Of a stretch of DNA of 64,000 bases, positions 45,761 through 56,800 are shown piece by piece. The stretch comes from Mytilus edulis. Taxonomy: Eukaryota > Mollusca > Bivalvia > Mytilida > Mytilidae. A program made the translations under genes and the position numbers. The stretch covers positions 20,385,750 to 20,449,749 of the forward strand of contig NC_092356.1 of NCBI RefSeq assembly GCF_963676685.1, written 5' to 3'. Numbering within the stretch: position 1 is the first letter of the stretch; each line of letters starts with the position of its first letter. A model generated the notes under the pieces. The model ran no database searches. It saw only the letters and a program-made list of their open reading frames with translations, and was not told the DNA's origin.

Positions 45761-47284
45761 GTATCAGTTTTGGAATAGGTCAAACCATTTATGCACCTAA
45801 ACGAATATCTTTTCTGCGTTTGTGAAATACAAAACGTGTTTTTGCATGCAAATAGTTTTCGCTCAATATATTTTAGATAAAACTATCTATTTTACACGAA
45901 TACCATATCAACCTTTTGTTGTTATGTTGTTATGTTTAAAAAACAATCAGAGACATCCAATTGGTTCAGAGTTTATCTTACGTGTCAGTGTAAAGCATAT
46001 TCAAAGGATTTATTTCAAAATTTAAATGTTTTTGGAAAAAATACTATATTAAGATAAATAACAATAATATCATAGTCAAATAATGTTTACTCTTCATAGC
46101 ACTTGACGTAATTATCAAGGTTCTGTTTGACCTTTTTATATCAATTTGAGAAGGGTGTATGTGTACGCAATTGGAATACTGTGACGAATGAACAGATTCA
46201 TCCTTAATTAACGTATTTTGTCTGCATATGATTATTGAATACACTTAAAAGATATGATGAATATTGTTTTTAGCATGCATATTCGAGAAAAAAGAAATCG
46301 ATTTTGCTTTAAGATCACCTGGAACAATAATGTTCAGCAAAATAAGACATGCAAAGTGTATTTTGACTAACATGCAACCGAAAAATATTCTGCTTTTGAT
46401 TCAACTACTGGACCAAATTAAACAAAACTTGACCCCAATCCTTATAAGGGTATATAATACTTATTATAATTCTTTTAAACTTATTCTACATGATTCCTGA
46501 AACCACAGCGAAAAAAAGGTAGCCACACTAGCTCTTTGGAGCTTCTAGTTTTTTCTTAGACGAGATTATATTTTCAAAAGCGAGGGATTGGTATGATTGT
46601 TTGTTTTGTTTTGAAAAAACATAGACATATAAAATGTTTATACAAGATCATTCATTTCGACGAAGAACCCTGGAATAAGTTGAGCATACACTAGTGAAAA
46701 AAATCAAAGTCATATCCGATGAAGAGTATTTAAAAGTTAGGTGCACAGAAATATTTAATTTTAGTCCATCTTCAATTAAACTATAAATGCCCTCACCTCT
46801 TTATCATACAAAAAAAAAAATGAAAAAAATATATGCACCTTATACAAAGGAAAAATACTGAAAACTGGACTTTCATGTAGAACTGGTATTGAATTTAATA
46901 GAACTCCCTATATCTTCAATCGTTTATCAATAGTAAAGTACTAATTATAAAATTGGTGACATATACAATCTTGAAATAAAAACTTTTCATTACTGTTATA
47001 CTTTACTTATTCGTGTTATTGATAAAACTATTCAAAAATTAAAAATGCTATACCTTAAATGTACATATATATACTGAGGGTTTTAAACATGTTACAGTGT
47101 TAGTAGTTCAATTTGTTAATTTGACTAGACAAGTTATATTTTTTCACATGTTATTGTATTGATATAACACAAACATATTTTTAAACTGAAAGAAATGCAA
47201 CACTTACTTAACATACCATTCCGAAAGTACATTTTAAATAAAGAGTTTTCTGTAAACAATGTCTGGGATTTCGTTTGAGAAATA
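45761..47284. other. Intergenic, upstream of the SRCR-ZP gene
   Basis: AT-rich. It should hold the promoter and 5' UTR of the SRCR-ZP gene (minus), but no clear TATA or initiator element could be assigned. Confidence 0.4.
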
Positions 47285-47650
47285 TAGACTTTATCACTGC
47301 AACAAGTGTGTAACGATATTTCTCCAATCGAGACAGCCACAGTTTACTATTTGAAGCTCGAGGCTTGCTGGAATATCGTTATACACAAGTTATATTCATG
47401 GTGAATTTTTCTTTCTAATGATTTGTATCCTTTCTTTTGAAAGATTTGTAGAAAAGTGTGCTCTTTATATGTAATGTCTTCAGAAATTGTCGCCTTTTTT
47501 TGTTACGACACAATGAACAATTTAGAAGAAAATTTGACGTTATAACTAAATGCCGACCAATCATCTGCAGAGAACAAATACTTCAGGAGTGAGGAGAAAT
47601 ATTCTTCTCACATCCATCACGAAATATGAAAACTGCAGGAAAAAATAGAG
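47285..47650 (+). repeat. Family F palindrome-headed repeat, diverged copy
   Basis: Aligns with 32200-32610 through 'actgcaaca', 'aacgatatttctcc', 'tttatatg', 'gtcgcctttttt' and 'aggagaaatattcttctcac'. Part of the palindrome arm is lost. Confidence 0.55.
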
Positions 47651-48407
47651 AACTTGTTATTCATTTACTCAATTAATTAAAACATATGATGAATTAAATA
47701 AACAAAGACTGGGGTCCATTGCTTTTCCTCTTATAGTTGGTGTGTTTTCCTCGGTTTTATTTCAATAACATGAATTATTTTCTCACAATTAGTCGTTTCA
47801 GAATCTAAAGAATCATTGGTAATTTCATGGGTGAATTGATTAATAACTATTGAACAGGGGTATACAACTGTTTCATTCATCTTTATAATATTCTTCAGTG
47901 GCGGTCAAACCCCAACACTATGCATTCGGGATGAAAAAATTTAAGTGTATCGACACTTTCAGCATTTTTTAAACAATGTTTGTACTGTACTGATATATTA
48001 TATATTAATCGTATCTCATATCAATACAAATATGATGACAACTGGGCTAAAGTTTTGAGATAAGAAGCTTCTTTGACCTACCTAACAGAGAAAATGTCAC
48101 TCACGACATTTTTAAACAATGCTCTATATAATTCACTTAATAACCTAAAACAGATATGACAAAACCTAGTTAAATGATAAGTCAACTTTCAGTAAAACGT
48201 TTTTTACATACTAATTTCATTGATTTGTCAAAAAAACATTCACGTATTGGCATCTGTTTACAAAACTTTGAATTATTCGAAAAACTAAGGATTTTCTTAC
48301 CCCAGGAGTAGATTACCTTAGCCGTATTTGGCACAACTTTTTGGAATTTTGGGTCCTCAATGCTCTTCAACTTTGTATTTGTTTGGCTTTTTAACTATTT
48401 TGATCTG

Positions 48408-48452
48408 AGCGTCACTGATGAGTCTTATGTAGACGAAACGCGCGTCTGGCGT
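48408..48452 (+). ncRNA. Hammerhead ribozyme, dimer unit 1, intact
   Basis: AGCGUCA-CUGAUGA, stem II GUCU-UAUGU-AGAC, GAAA, stem III with a 2-nt loop, GUC then UGGCGU. All invariant positions are present. Confidence 0.82.
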
Positions 48453-48762
48453 ATAAAATTATAATCCTGGTACTTTTGATAACTATTTACACCACTGGGT
48501 CGATGCCACTGCTGGTGGACGTTTCGTCCCCGAGGGTATCACCAGCCCAGTAGTCAACACTTCGGTGTTGACATGAATATCAATGATATGGTCATTTTTA
48601 TAAATTTTCTGTTTACAAAACTTTGAATTATTCGAAAAACTAAGGATTTTCTTACCCCAGGAGTAGATTACCTTAGCCGTATTTGGCACAACTTTTTGGA
48701 ATTTTGGGTCCTCAATGCTCTTCAACTTTGTATTTGTTTGGCTTTTTAACTATTTTGATCTG

Positions 48763-48807
48763 AGCGTCACTGATGAGTCTTATGTAGACGAAACGCGCGT
48801 CTGGCGT
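48763..48807 (+). ncRNA. Hammerhead ribozyme, dimer unit 2, intact
   Basis: Identical to the ribozyme 355 bp upstream. A transcript through both would be cut at two equivalent sites to release a 355-nt monomer (inference from geometry). Confidence 0.82.
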
Positions 48808-48842
48808 ATAAAATTATAATCCTGGTACTTTTGATAACTATT

Positions 48843-51123
48843 TGCCTAAGCTAGAGCGAAATCAAACAACCGTAGAGGAAATAAAATAAAGGTGTTTTGA
48901 GCGCTGACAAAAAAGAATCATATATTCGCATCGTAATCTCTAAATTTATTATGTGTTATTTTTATTTAAAAAAAAACTGATTACTGTTCTTTCATCTAGC
49001 AACGAAAATGAAATGTTATGTAATACACTGTATTTGTCATGGTTTGATATGTACATTATAAGAGGGGCGTAAAGGGAGTATCTACACGGAAGAACGAGAA
49101 ATAAAATTGCCATTTCTCGATGAACGAACAATTAAATATTTCTTGCACATTGATCCTTGTACCGATTTCACGAAACAAGGTGAAAAACGAAACTCTTTTA
49201 CGACTGCACGTGAAATAAAAATGGCAAACACGTTGCACGAAAATGACCCTTTAGCACCCTCATATAACATGTATAAGTGAAGATCATCAAGAGTGCATAT
49301 TGTATGTATTACACTTGTGATCAGCGTGCAGAAATGAATCGTACTAAGATATAATGATAAAAAATACTCGAAGATGTTTGTGCATACCAATTCAGGGAGA
49401 ATAATGGACCCTCCTAAACGGATCTTCAGTATCTTCTTATAAGGGAGTTCGCTTCTCAGTTTCAAAGTAATTAACTTTTCAAAGCACTAGTTTATATTGA
49501 TAGGGAAGTGATAAAGGAATCCAAAGAGTAATAAAAATACCTAGGTCACCGTGCTTGTTTTCGAGATATGAGCCATTGAAGTTTTGGCGGGAAAAAATTC
49601 TCTCTTGACTTTTCATAGCTTTATCATTGACAAGTGAAAGTTCTCAAAAACTGTTAAAAAGTAATTAAAATTTTATAAGACTTTTACAGATGGTTTATCA
49701 TTAAACATGTAAAAGATTTTCAAAAAGAAAAATGGAGGTCACCGGGCAATTTTTTTCAAGGCATTCAAAATGATAAAACCAGAGGATTCCGAAAATCTGA
49801 CAAAAAATCCAAAACATGACAAGCCAGCTTCCTTATAAAGAAGCTGAACTTATTTATTTTGTATATATGCTATAAAACATTTATAAGCAATTAAGAAACT
49901 ATGGATATTCTTAGGTTGAAATTGTTGCTCTCACAAATTTCTTTTTGGTCAAAGAGCTCTAAAAATATAATAATTCATTGAATTCTAACCTACCAGTTTT
50001 AGCGTTCATGAGCGTATATCAAATAGCAAGCTTCAGTGCATCTAATGAATATTATGATGTTATTACTTGTCAAGTAGTATGTAAACGTGTACCTTATACA
50101 AAAGCACAGCTGAATGTCAAAGGCCTATTTATTTTCAATGCATGCAAATGTTTAATATCAAAATTGTTCTCCGTTTAATCCAATATGATTTAAATTTTAA
50201 AAACTCATTATGGTACTTTCTTGCTATAAGGAGAAAAAAGTTTTGGGGATTGATTCAGGAAGCCGATGTCTTATTGACAAATCATCGCGAGTAGAATTTC
50301 TATCACATATCACATAACACTAAATGCAAATATGAAACATAATGATGAACATGTTAATTATACACGTTATATGCTTTTATATAAGCTGATGCTAATATTT
50401 CTTCTTCGGAATCATGCATTTAATAACATAACTGCTTTAGAAAACACTCTGGAAAATGAAAAAGTGTTGCACATTAATTATTAATTAACATAAGATAGAA
50501 AATAAAATAAAACGGTTTCTTGTTTTTTTAACCTACATAAAAGCAACAGTAGTATTTTGATGGTCAATAGTCATATTTTGATTTAAAAAAAAAGGTAAAA
50601 TGATAAAATTACTGAACTCTAAGGAAAATAAAAAATCTGAAGTCCCTAATCCAACAGTAAATCAAAAACTCAAACACACCAAGCGGGTGGAAAACAACTA
50701 TCATATTCCTGACGTGGTACAGGCATTATCTTAGGTAGCAAATGGTGGATTTAAACTGGTTTTTTAGATAGCTAAACCCCTCTCATGTATGACAGTCGGA
50801 TAACCGGTGGAAACACGTGAACTATTACATGACACAGAGGAACAGAAGAAACACTGACAACAACAGCAAAAGCAAACGACAACATACATAGAAGCTGACT
50901 GTGATTACAACTGCCACATTCCTGACTTTATACAGGACATTTTAAGACAAAATGGTAGGTTAAACCTGATTTAATGGCTACCCAAATATCCGCTAATATG
51001 GCAATGATATAAATCTACATTTCAACTTGAATCGATTTCTATAAGTATCCATGTTTCAAATATGCGTTGAAATGATTTTATTGACATACTAATGAGTAAA
51101 CAGTATGTCTTTATATATGCAAA
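48843..51123. other. Intergenic, AT-rich, possible MITE and family E relative
   Basis: No gene recognised. About 49430-49855 has weakly matching inverted ends ('cttcttataagggagttcgc' versus 'agcttccttataaagaag' reversed), perhaps an old MITE. About 50640-51000 resembles repeat family E ('attcctgacgtggtacaggc', 'ttcctgactttatacagga'). Confidence 0.4.
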
Positions 51124-51324
51124 TACTGTAAACCAACTTTTTTTCGCGGATACTTTAATTTATTTCGCGTTTTACGATTTCTAGTCCACTTCGCGGCTAT
51201 TTAATTGCACGATTTTGTTTTCTACTTGATATAGTTTGATCCAAGCTATACATATTCGCGTTATTTTTCTACACGCGAATGTCGCGAAGATAAATCGCTC
51301 GCGAAAATAAGTTGGTTTACAGTA
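51124..51324. mobile_element. TA-flanked palindromic MITE (197 bp)
   Basis: Inverted ends 'ctgtaaaccaac' with 'ttcgcg' match over about 24 bp and are flanked by TA (51124-51125, 51323-51324). The interior is rich in 'cgcgaaaata' and 'ttcgcg' palindromes. A diverged copy in the opposite orientation lies at about 60430-60650. TA duplication suggests Tc1/mariner-type mobilisation. Confidence 0.75.
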
Positions 51325-52424
51325 GTTAAAACTTACTGGAAGACACATACTATTTGACATGAGCGATATTCATACCAATTTTATAAGTTATTGATACAAT
51401 TGACAATCATATGTTTATAAATACGTCCACTTAATTTGTTACCCTTACACACATCACTATGATTTGGTTACCGACAGATATATTATTTCTGTACAACCTC
51501 CACTTTACAAGCTATCTTTACATTTTGTGATAACCGAGAATACCGTAAATGATCATCAAATGTAACATCATATTGTATCACACAATATAGAGAACGAGAT
51601 AGGTGTTATATACTTAACAACACCATATAACAACAAAAGATTATTATTTTGAGATAAAAAAAGAACAGAAATGTATGATCTTCAAAGGTAAAGAAGAGTG
51701 TATACGTGTTAAATATAGTACATGTTAAAAAAGGGATTAACACGATATATATTGCATGCATCAGACGCGCTTTTCGGGATAACCTTCGTGAGTTACGGTT
51801 TTGTCGAATTTTTGAATTGTTGAAATGTTCCTCAAACTCAAAGCATGTTGTGAATAATTTCGGTTAGTCTTGTGCAATCAGGCATAATTATAAATCTGCT
51901 GTTACTTATATCATTTCTCAATTACAAAAACAAAAGGAGGATGTGCATGAAAGGCCATTCTGTTCGTAGCATCATGCATATTGAGCGATTCTGTTTGCTA
52001 TTTGTATGTTTGTGAATTAATTTCAACGGTTTTTTTTTCAGGTTTAATTTGTGTGCCATGGACACCTTTAACAACTGATTTCAATTATTGCAAATATTGT
52101 ATTAAATGTCATTGAGTTGCACTAACAAAAATACGCAGAGAAAGAGTATGCCGTACCTAATCACAAAAAGAAACAGCGCATGTGTATCACAAAGTTACAT
52201 GCATGAACAAAAAACAGATAAAGTTTGTTCATGTCATTAATATTGTGGTTTGATCGACGATTTCACATAAACACATATTCAAAGATTGTTTTTGTTTTAT
52301 TTTGCATTTCCTTTATAGAATACTACAGAGATCATGACTGAAATGTATTGTATTCTATGAGTAAACTCATAGGTTTGGAATGCTTTAGGTATCCTCGTTT
52401 TGATTATGTTACTAAATATAAAAA

Positions 52425-52760
52425 AAAGAAGATGTGGTATGATTGCCAATGAGACAACTCTTCACAAAAGACCGAATAAAACAGAAATTATCAAACAACT
52501 ATAAGTCACCGTACGGTTTTCAACAATGAGCAAAGCCCATACCGCATGGTAAGCTATAAAATGCCCCAAAATGACAATGTAAAACAATTCAAACAAACGG
52601 CATAATTTATGCATGTTATATACAAAGCATTAACGAACAACAAATATGTGACACATAAACAAACGACAAACAATGAATTACAGGCTCCTGATTTGGGACA
52701 GGCACATACATTCAGAATGTGGCGGGGTAAACATATTAGCGGGATCCCAACCCTCCCCTA
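52425..52760 (+). repeat. Composite dispersed repeat (A' head, family B tail)
   Basis: Begins 'agatgtggtatgattgccaa' with 'tgagacaact', continues through 'caaacaaacggcata' and ends 'ggctcctgatttgggacagg' with 'cggggtaaacat'. It joins motifs seen separately elsewhere, so families A' and B may be parts of one longer element. Confidence 0.6.
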
Positions 52761-53014
52761 ATCTGGGACAGTGGTTTAACAGTAAAACATAAGAACGAAC
52801 TATAAAAATCAGTTACAAAAGGCTTATATAGATACGAATGCAAATACTACACAAAGTGGACGTCGCCGGGTACTTGTATATCCCAACAACAAAAAAGGCA
52901 CTTGGTACAGATCATCTGAGAGTACTCGCAGTTACTGACAGCCAGTTCAAAGCCACTAACAACTAATAAAAAGGTCATGCATGTAAGACAAATATCTGGT
53001 CGAACTTAGACAAA

Positions 53015-53330
53015 AGAGGGACGCAAGATACCAAAGGGACAGTCAAACTCATAAATCTAAAACAAACTGACAACGCCATGGCTAAAAATGAAAAAAGACA
53101 AACAGAAAAAATATAGTACACATGACACAACATAGAAAACTAAAGAATAAACAACACGAACCCCACCAAAAACTAGGGGTGATCTCAGGTGCTCCGGAAG
53201 GGTAAGCAGATCCTGCTCAACATGTGGCACCCGTCGTGTTGCTTATGTGATTACAAATCCGGTAAAAAGTCTAATTCGGTAGGTCACATTCATGAAAGGG
53301 AAGGGGATTGTAGTTACGACGTAAGGAACA
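53015..53330 (+). repeat. Dispersed repeat, family C
   Basis: A well-preserved copy ('gacaacgccatggctaaaaa', 'ctcaggtgctccggaagggt', 'cacccgtcgtgttgctta'). It is followed at 53360-53545 by the 3' part of a family F repeat, just downstream of the lectin gene's stop. Confidence 0.75.
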
Positions 53331-53601
53331 TATCCGATATAGACAAAAATCGTATTGCATGACATACAGCGGTAGAATCTGTTTCTCTAAATTTTTGATT
53401 TTTTTTGTTAGCAAAATATATCCAATTTGTTTTGTCATCCTTTTTGTTGTGTGACGTCATTAAGCCTGATCAACTTATTTGTCAAAGAACGAAATGATCA
53501 TGTCGAAAAACGTATAATTTGGTCAAGAACTAAGGAAAAAAGAAGAAAAAAATAATTCTTGATATCCTCGCAATTATCATTACGACGATTATTTAATGTT
53601 A

Positions 53602-53862
53602 TTACAAGGGATTAACTTCACATAAAGGAATGTAACTTAGACTGCAATCAACATCGACTTCAAATATAAATGCAGTAATACCCGCAGCATAGGTAGCAAA
53701 TGCACACTTTGAAGTTTTACCACTACTATGTGCTAATTGGGTAAAATAATGATAATCAATTAAGGCAGAACTGTGCGACCAAATCCAGTGGTGTTGGCTG
53801 TCAGAATATACAGCATCTATCCAACAATGCGGATCTGAAGTTGGAAAAAAAACCCTAAAAAT
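53602..53862 (-). CDS. LU-lectin terminal exon: C-type lectin C-terminal part
   Basis: After TTTTTTCAG it reads IFRVFFPTSDPHCWIDAVYS ... CSLSYIPLCEVNPL, then TAA at 53602-53604. The stop sits five residues after the last lectin Cys-Glu, so the domain ends the protein. A second acceptor (ACTTCAG) at about 53836 would shift the frame. ATTAAA follows within 15 bp of the stop. Confidence 0.78.
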   Translation of the reverse strand: MFRVFFPTSDPHCWIDAVYSDSQHHWIWSHSSALIDYHYFTQLAHSSGKTSKCAFATYAAGITAFIFEVDVDCSLSYIPLCEVNPL

Positions 53863-56800
53863 CTGAAAAAATAAACTGAAACATAGTTTTTAAGCTTTGT
53901 GTGTTTAATTTGTTTGATATCGAGAACACTTTCTTGTTGGCGTCTTTCGTTTGTGCCTTGTACAAAACGTGAAATGAACTGTAGATACTGTAGATACTAA
54001 TTCAGAATAAGGTATGAATATTTTGTTGTTAATATAGAGTATAATAGGACAATGTAGCGTGATCATATCAACATTCATGCTACATATATATTGGGACTTT
54101 CCTAAATGCACATTCATGTATCTCATCGATCTTGAAGTCAAGGGTACCACATACTTCTTTAATAGAGGACTCCTACTCCATGTTTATATGCATTTGTCAG
54201 TAGGCAATGCTTCAATAATGGTACGGGTTATATCATACCTGTCTGAAATTATTAGTTACATACTTCGCCTTAGATGGGATTGATTTTTGCCCTATCTTTT
54301 ATGTGCCTTTTGGTTGTATAGCTCCTAACATATTAAGTTCGTATGCATCATGTGTTTTCCTTTTTTAGTGGGATTTGAACGTTCCTGATGAAGTAGTATC
54401 CAACTACATTGTATCTCACCATGTTTACAAGCGGAAACTTTCGCGCAGCTAAAGTAATAACGGGGGTAAGACAATTTCCCTTTTAATGTAGCAAAATGTC
54501 AGCAAAACATAAAAAAAATTACATATCTCCCAGTTGATACAATATTTTATAGAATGCATTTCTTATCATGATTTTTTTAACCCTCATATGAAGCCCCGCT
54601 TACAGAGAATTGTTGAAATGAGATGCACTTATGTCGTTCTGTCGAAACTTGACAAACATATACTTGCAATTAGTAACTATTAAGTACATGTATTCAAGCA
54701 TTGTATACCTACTCTACTGGATTATCTGAAAATGCCGCCAGTTGCTTTTTGGTTTGTGTTATTCAGTTGTTCTTGTTCTTTGGAGTTGTTCTTGACATCC
54801 GTTTATCTATTTTTTAATTTTCTTTCTGAACAAGGTATAATCTTTTTTGAATTCGAGTTCATTCTTTGTATTGTGTTTTGTTATCTTATGACTCTTTTAT
54901 ACTTAAATTTATAATTAATAAGCTTGTCGCATACTTTGGATATTTTATATCGTGGGTACCAGTTGTCATGCATAAAGACACACTTTGATGTTTTATGGCG
55001 AACTCCGAAACAGCGGTTACGTCCTCTTTACTACGCTACGTTCACTTTAATGATAGTTTAGCGAAGCAACGTCACCACTGTTTCGGAGTTTGGTTTTATG
55101 GATATCTAATTGTGTGGTTTTTGTCAAAGTCTGCATACAAGCCTATAGAACATGCGTCATTCATTGAACATTTAATTTCGTGGTTCATCTGTACCCAAGA
55201 AATCGACGAAAATTGGTATCCGGCTAAAAATAATGAATCAACATTAGTCAAGGCATTTAAATTGTTGCAAGGTTATCTTAATGTTATACAGAAAAGAAAA
55301 CACAAATTTAATAAATTAATGAATATAGCTATTCATTACATGCATATGACAAGACGTAGATTCGTTATAAATAAATATAAAATAGAGCAATTAGAAAAAC
55401 TTATACCATGGAGTTCAAAATAAGATGACAGTGGTTTTACTGCTTTTCGTAGTACATGTCCCATCTGATCTTTTGTAGTGAAATCAGCTAAGTGTGCACC
55501 GTGACTTCGGCAAAAGTCCTTAAATCAAAAATAAAAGCGAAGAAGATACGGCATTTATTTGAATTTATCAAGTCAAATCACAGTACACTACACGAACAAA
55601 ATTTTACAATATGAACTAATATTGTTACAGTTAGAGCTTTTAATTAACACCCTTATGAAAAAAAAATACTATGGTGCTCCTATTTGTTCCTCGGCTGAAC
55701 AATACTATAACACAAAATAAACAGTATCAACATGGGATAACAAAAGCTTTTACAAAAAATAGAAAGACAAATTTGATAATAAAATGTTAACAGTGCTTAA
55801 AGTGCTATGTTTAACATGTTTAAGCGTTTGAAATTTGTTTAAAATAAGTGAAACTTTCGATTAATAAAAGACCAATTGTTCAGAGAAATTCGCCAAAATC
55901 CAGAACTTCCGATTATTTAAGTTGAAATAATTTCTGATTTCTGGTCCTTTTAAACCTAAATTTATGATATTGGATTACCTAATTAGCAGTATTTGCCACA
56001 ACTTTTTGAAATTGTTGGTCCTCAATGCTCTTCAACTTTGTACTAGTTTGGCTTTACAACTGTTTTGATCTGAGCGTCACTGATGAGCCTTATGTAGACG
56101 AAACGCGTGTCTAGCGTATTAAATTATAATCCTGGTACCTTTGATAACTATTGGCTCTGTGCTTTGTTGAATACCGTACGGTGATACATAGTTACGTACT
56201 ACTATCTCAAAAGGTTAGTGGTGGAGTCATCTTGTCTTATTCTAATGTTTATATCAAATAAAGATATAAGAGAAATGGGGGAACATGATTATTACTTACT
56301 TCGTAAAATCTAACATTATTACATTCAAAAAGGTTGATAATCCATACTCAGTGAAAAAGCACAATAATAAATGTGTGAATATCTATCATCCAACCTTTAA
56401 TCAGAATTCCATTATTTATTTATGCATTTCAGTGTCCTGATAATTTATCACGTAATATTGTCATTTATGTATGTTATATACTATGTACTTAAATAACATT
56501 TACCTGTGCCTTTGACCATGTCATTGTAGTTAAGTTCACCAAATAACACGACCCACCGACATATTGGAATCCACTTGGACAATCTATATTACACATTTGG
56601 AAAATAGTTGAATTAACATATAGTTACTTAACATTATATTATTTCATGAACATGCATATATAAAGGTAAACTTGTCGGAATTATTAGATTGACAAGATAA
56701 GGCAAAAATAGTTTACCAGCGTTCGAATCTCATTAATGGATTACTATGACAAATCAAGGACACATACAATAAGAGTGGACACGATGACATGTCTAGCCTG

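Larger units (their letters stand above)
48240..48842 (+). repeat. Identical head-to-tail dimer of a hammerhead repeat (period 355 bp)
   Basis: Two copies of about 232 bp at 355-bp spacing show no difference that I found (48256-48488 and 48611-48843). Between them lie 'cactgggtcgatgccactgc' and the perfect hairpin 'gtcaacacttcggtgttgac' with a UUCG loop. Identity implies recent duplication or gene conversion, or insertion of a multimer. Minus-strand ORFs over the copies share one translation and are not genes. Confidence 0.88.

Noticed and set aside
48182-48725. Two minus-strand ORFs sharing the same protein start
   Set aside because: They are shadows of the duplicated hammerhead repeat; the frame degenerates in other copies.
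49082-49465. 127-codon minus-strand ORF
   Set aside because: No recognisable domain, overlapping ORFs in other frames, and no convincing splice context.
53580-53604. Splicing of the lectin exon onto the SRCR exons to make one giant gene
   Set aside because: Available donors give phase 0 or 2 while the first SRCR exon needs phase 1, which the signal-peptide exon at 45709-45760 supplies exactly.
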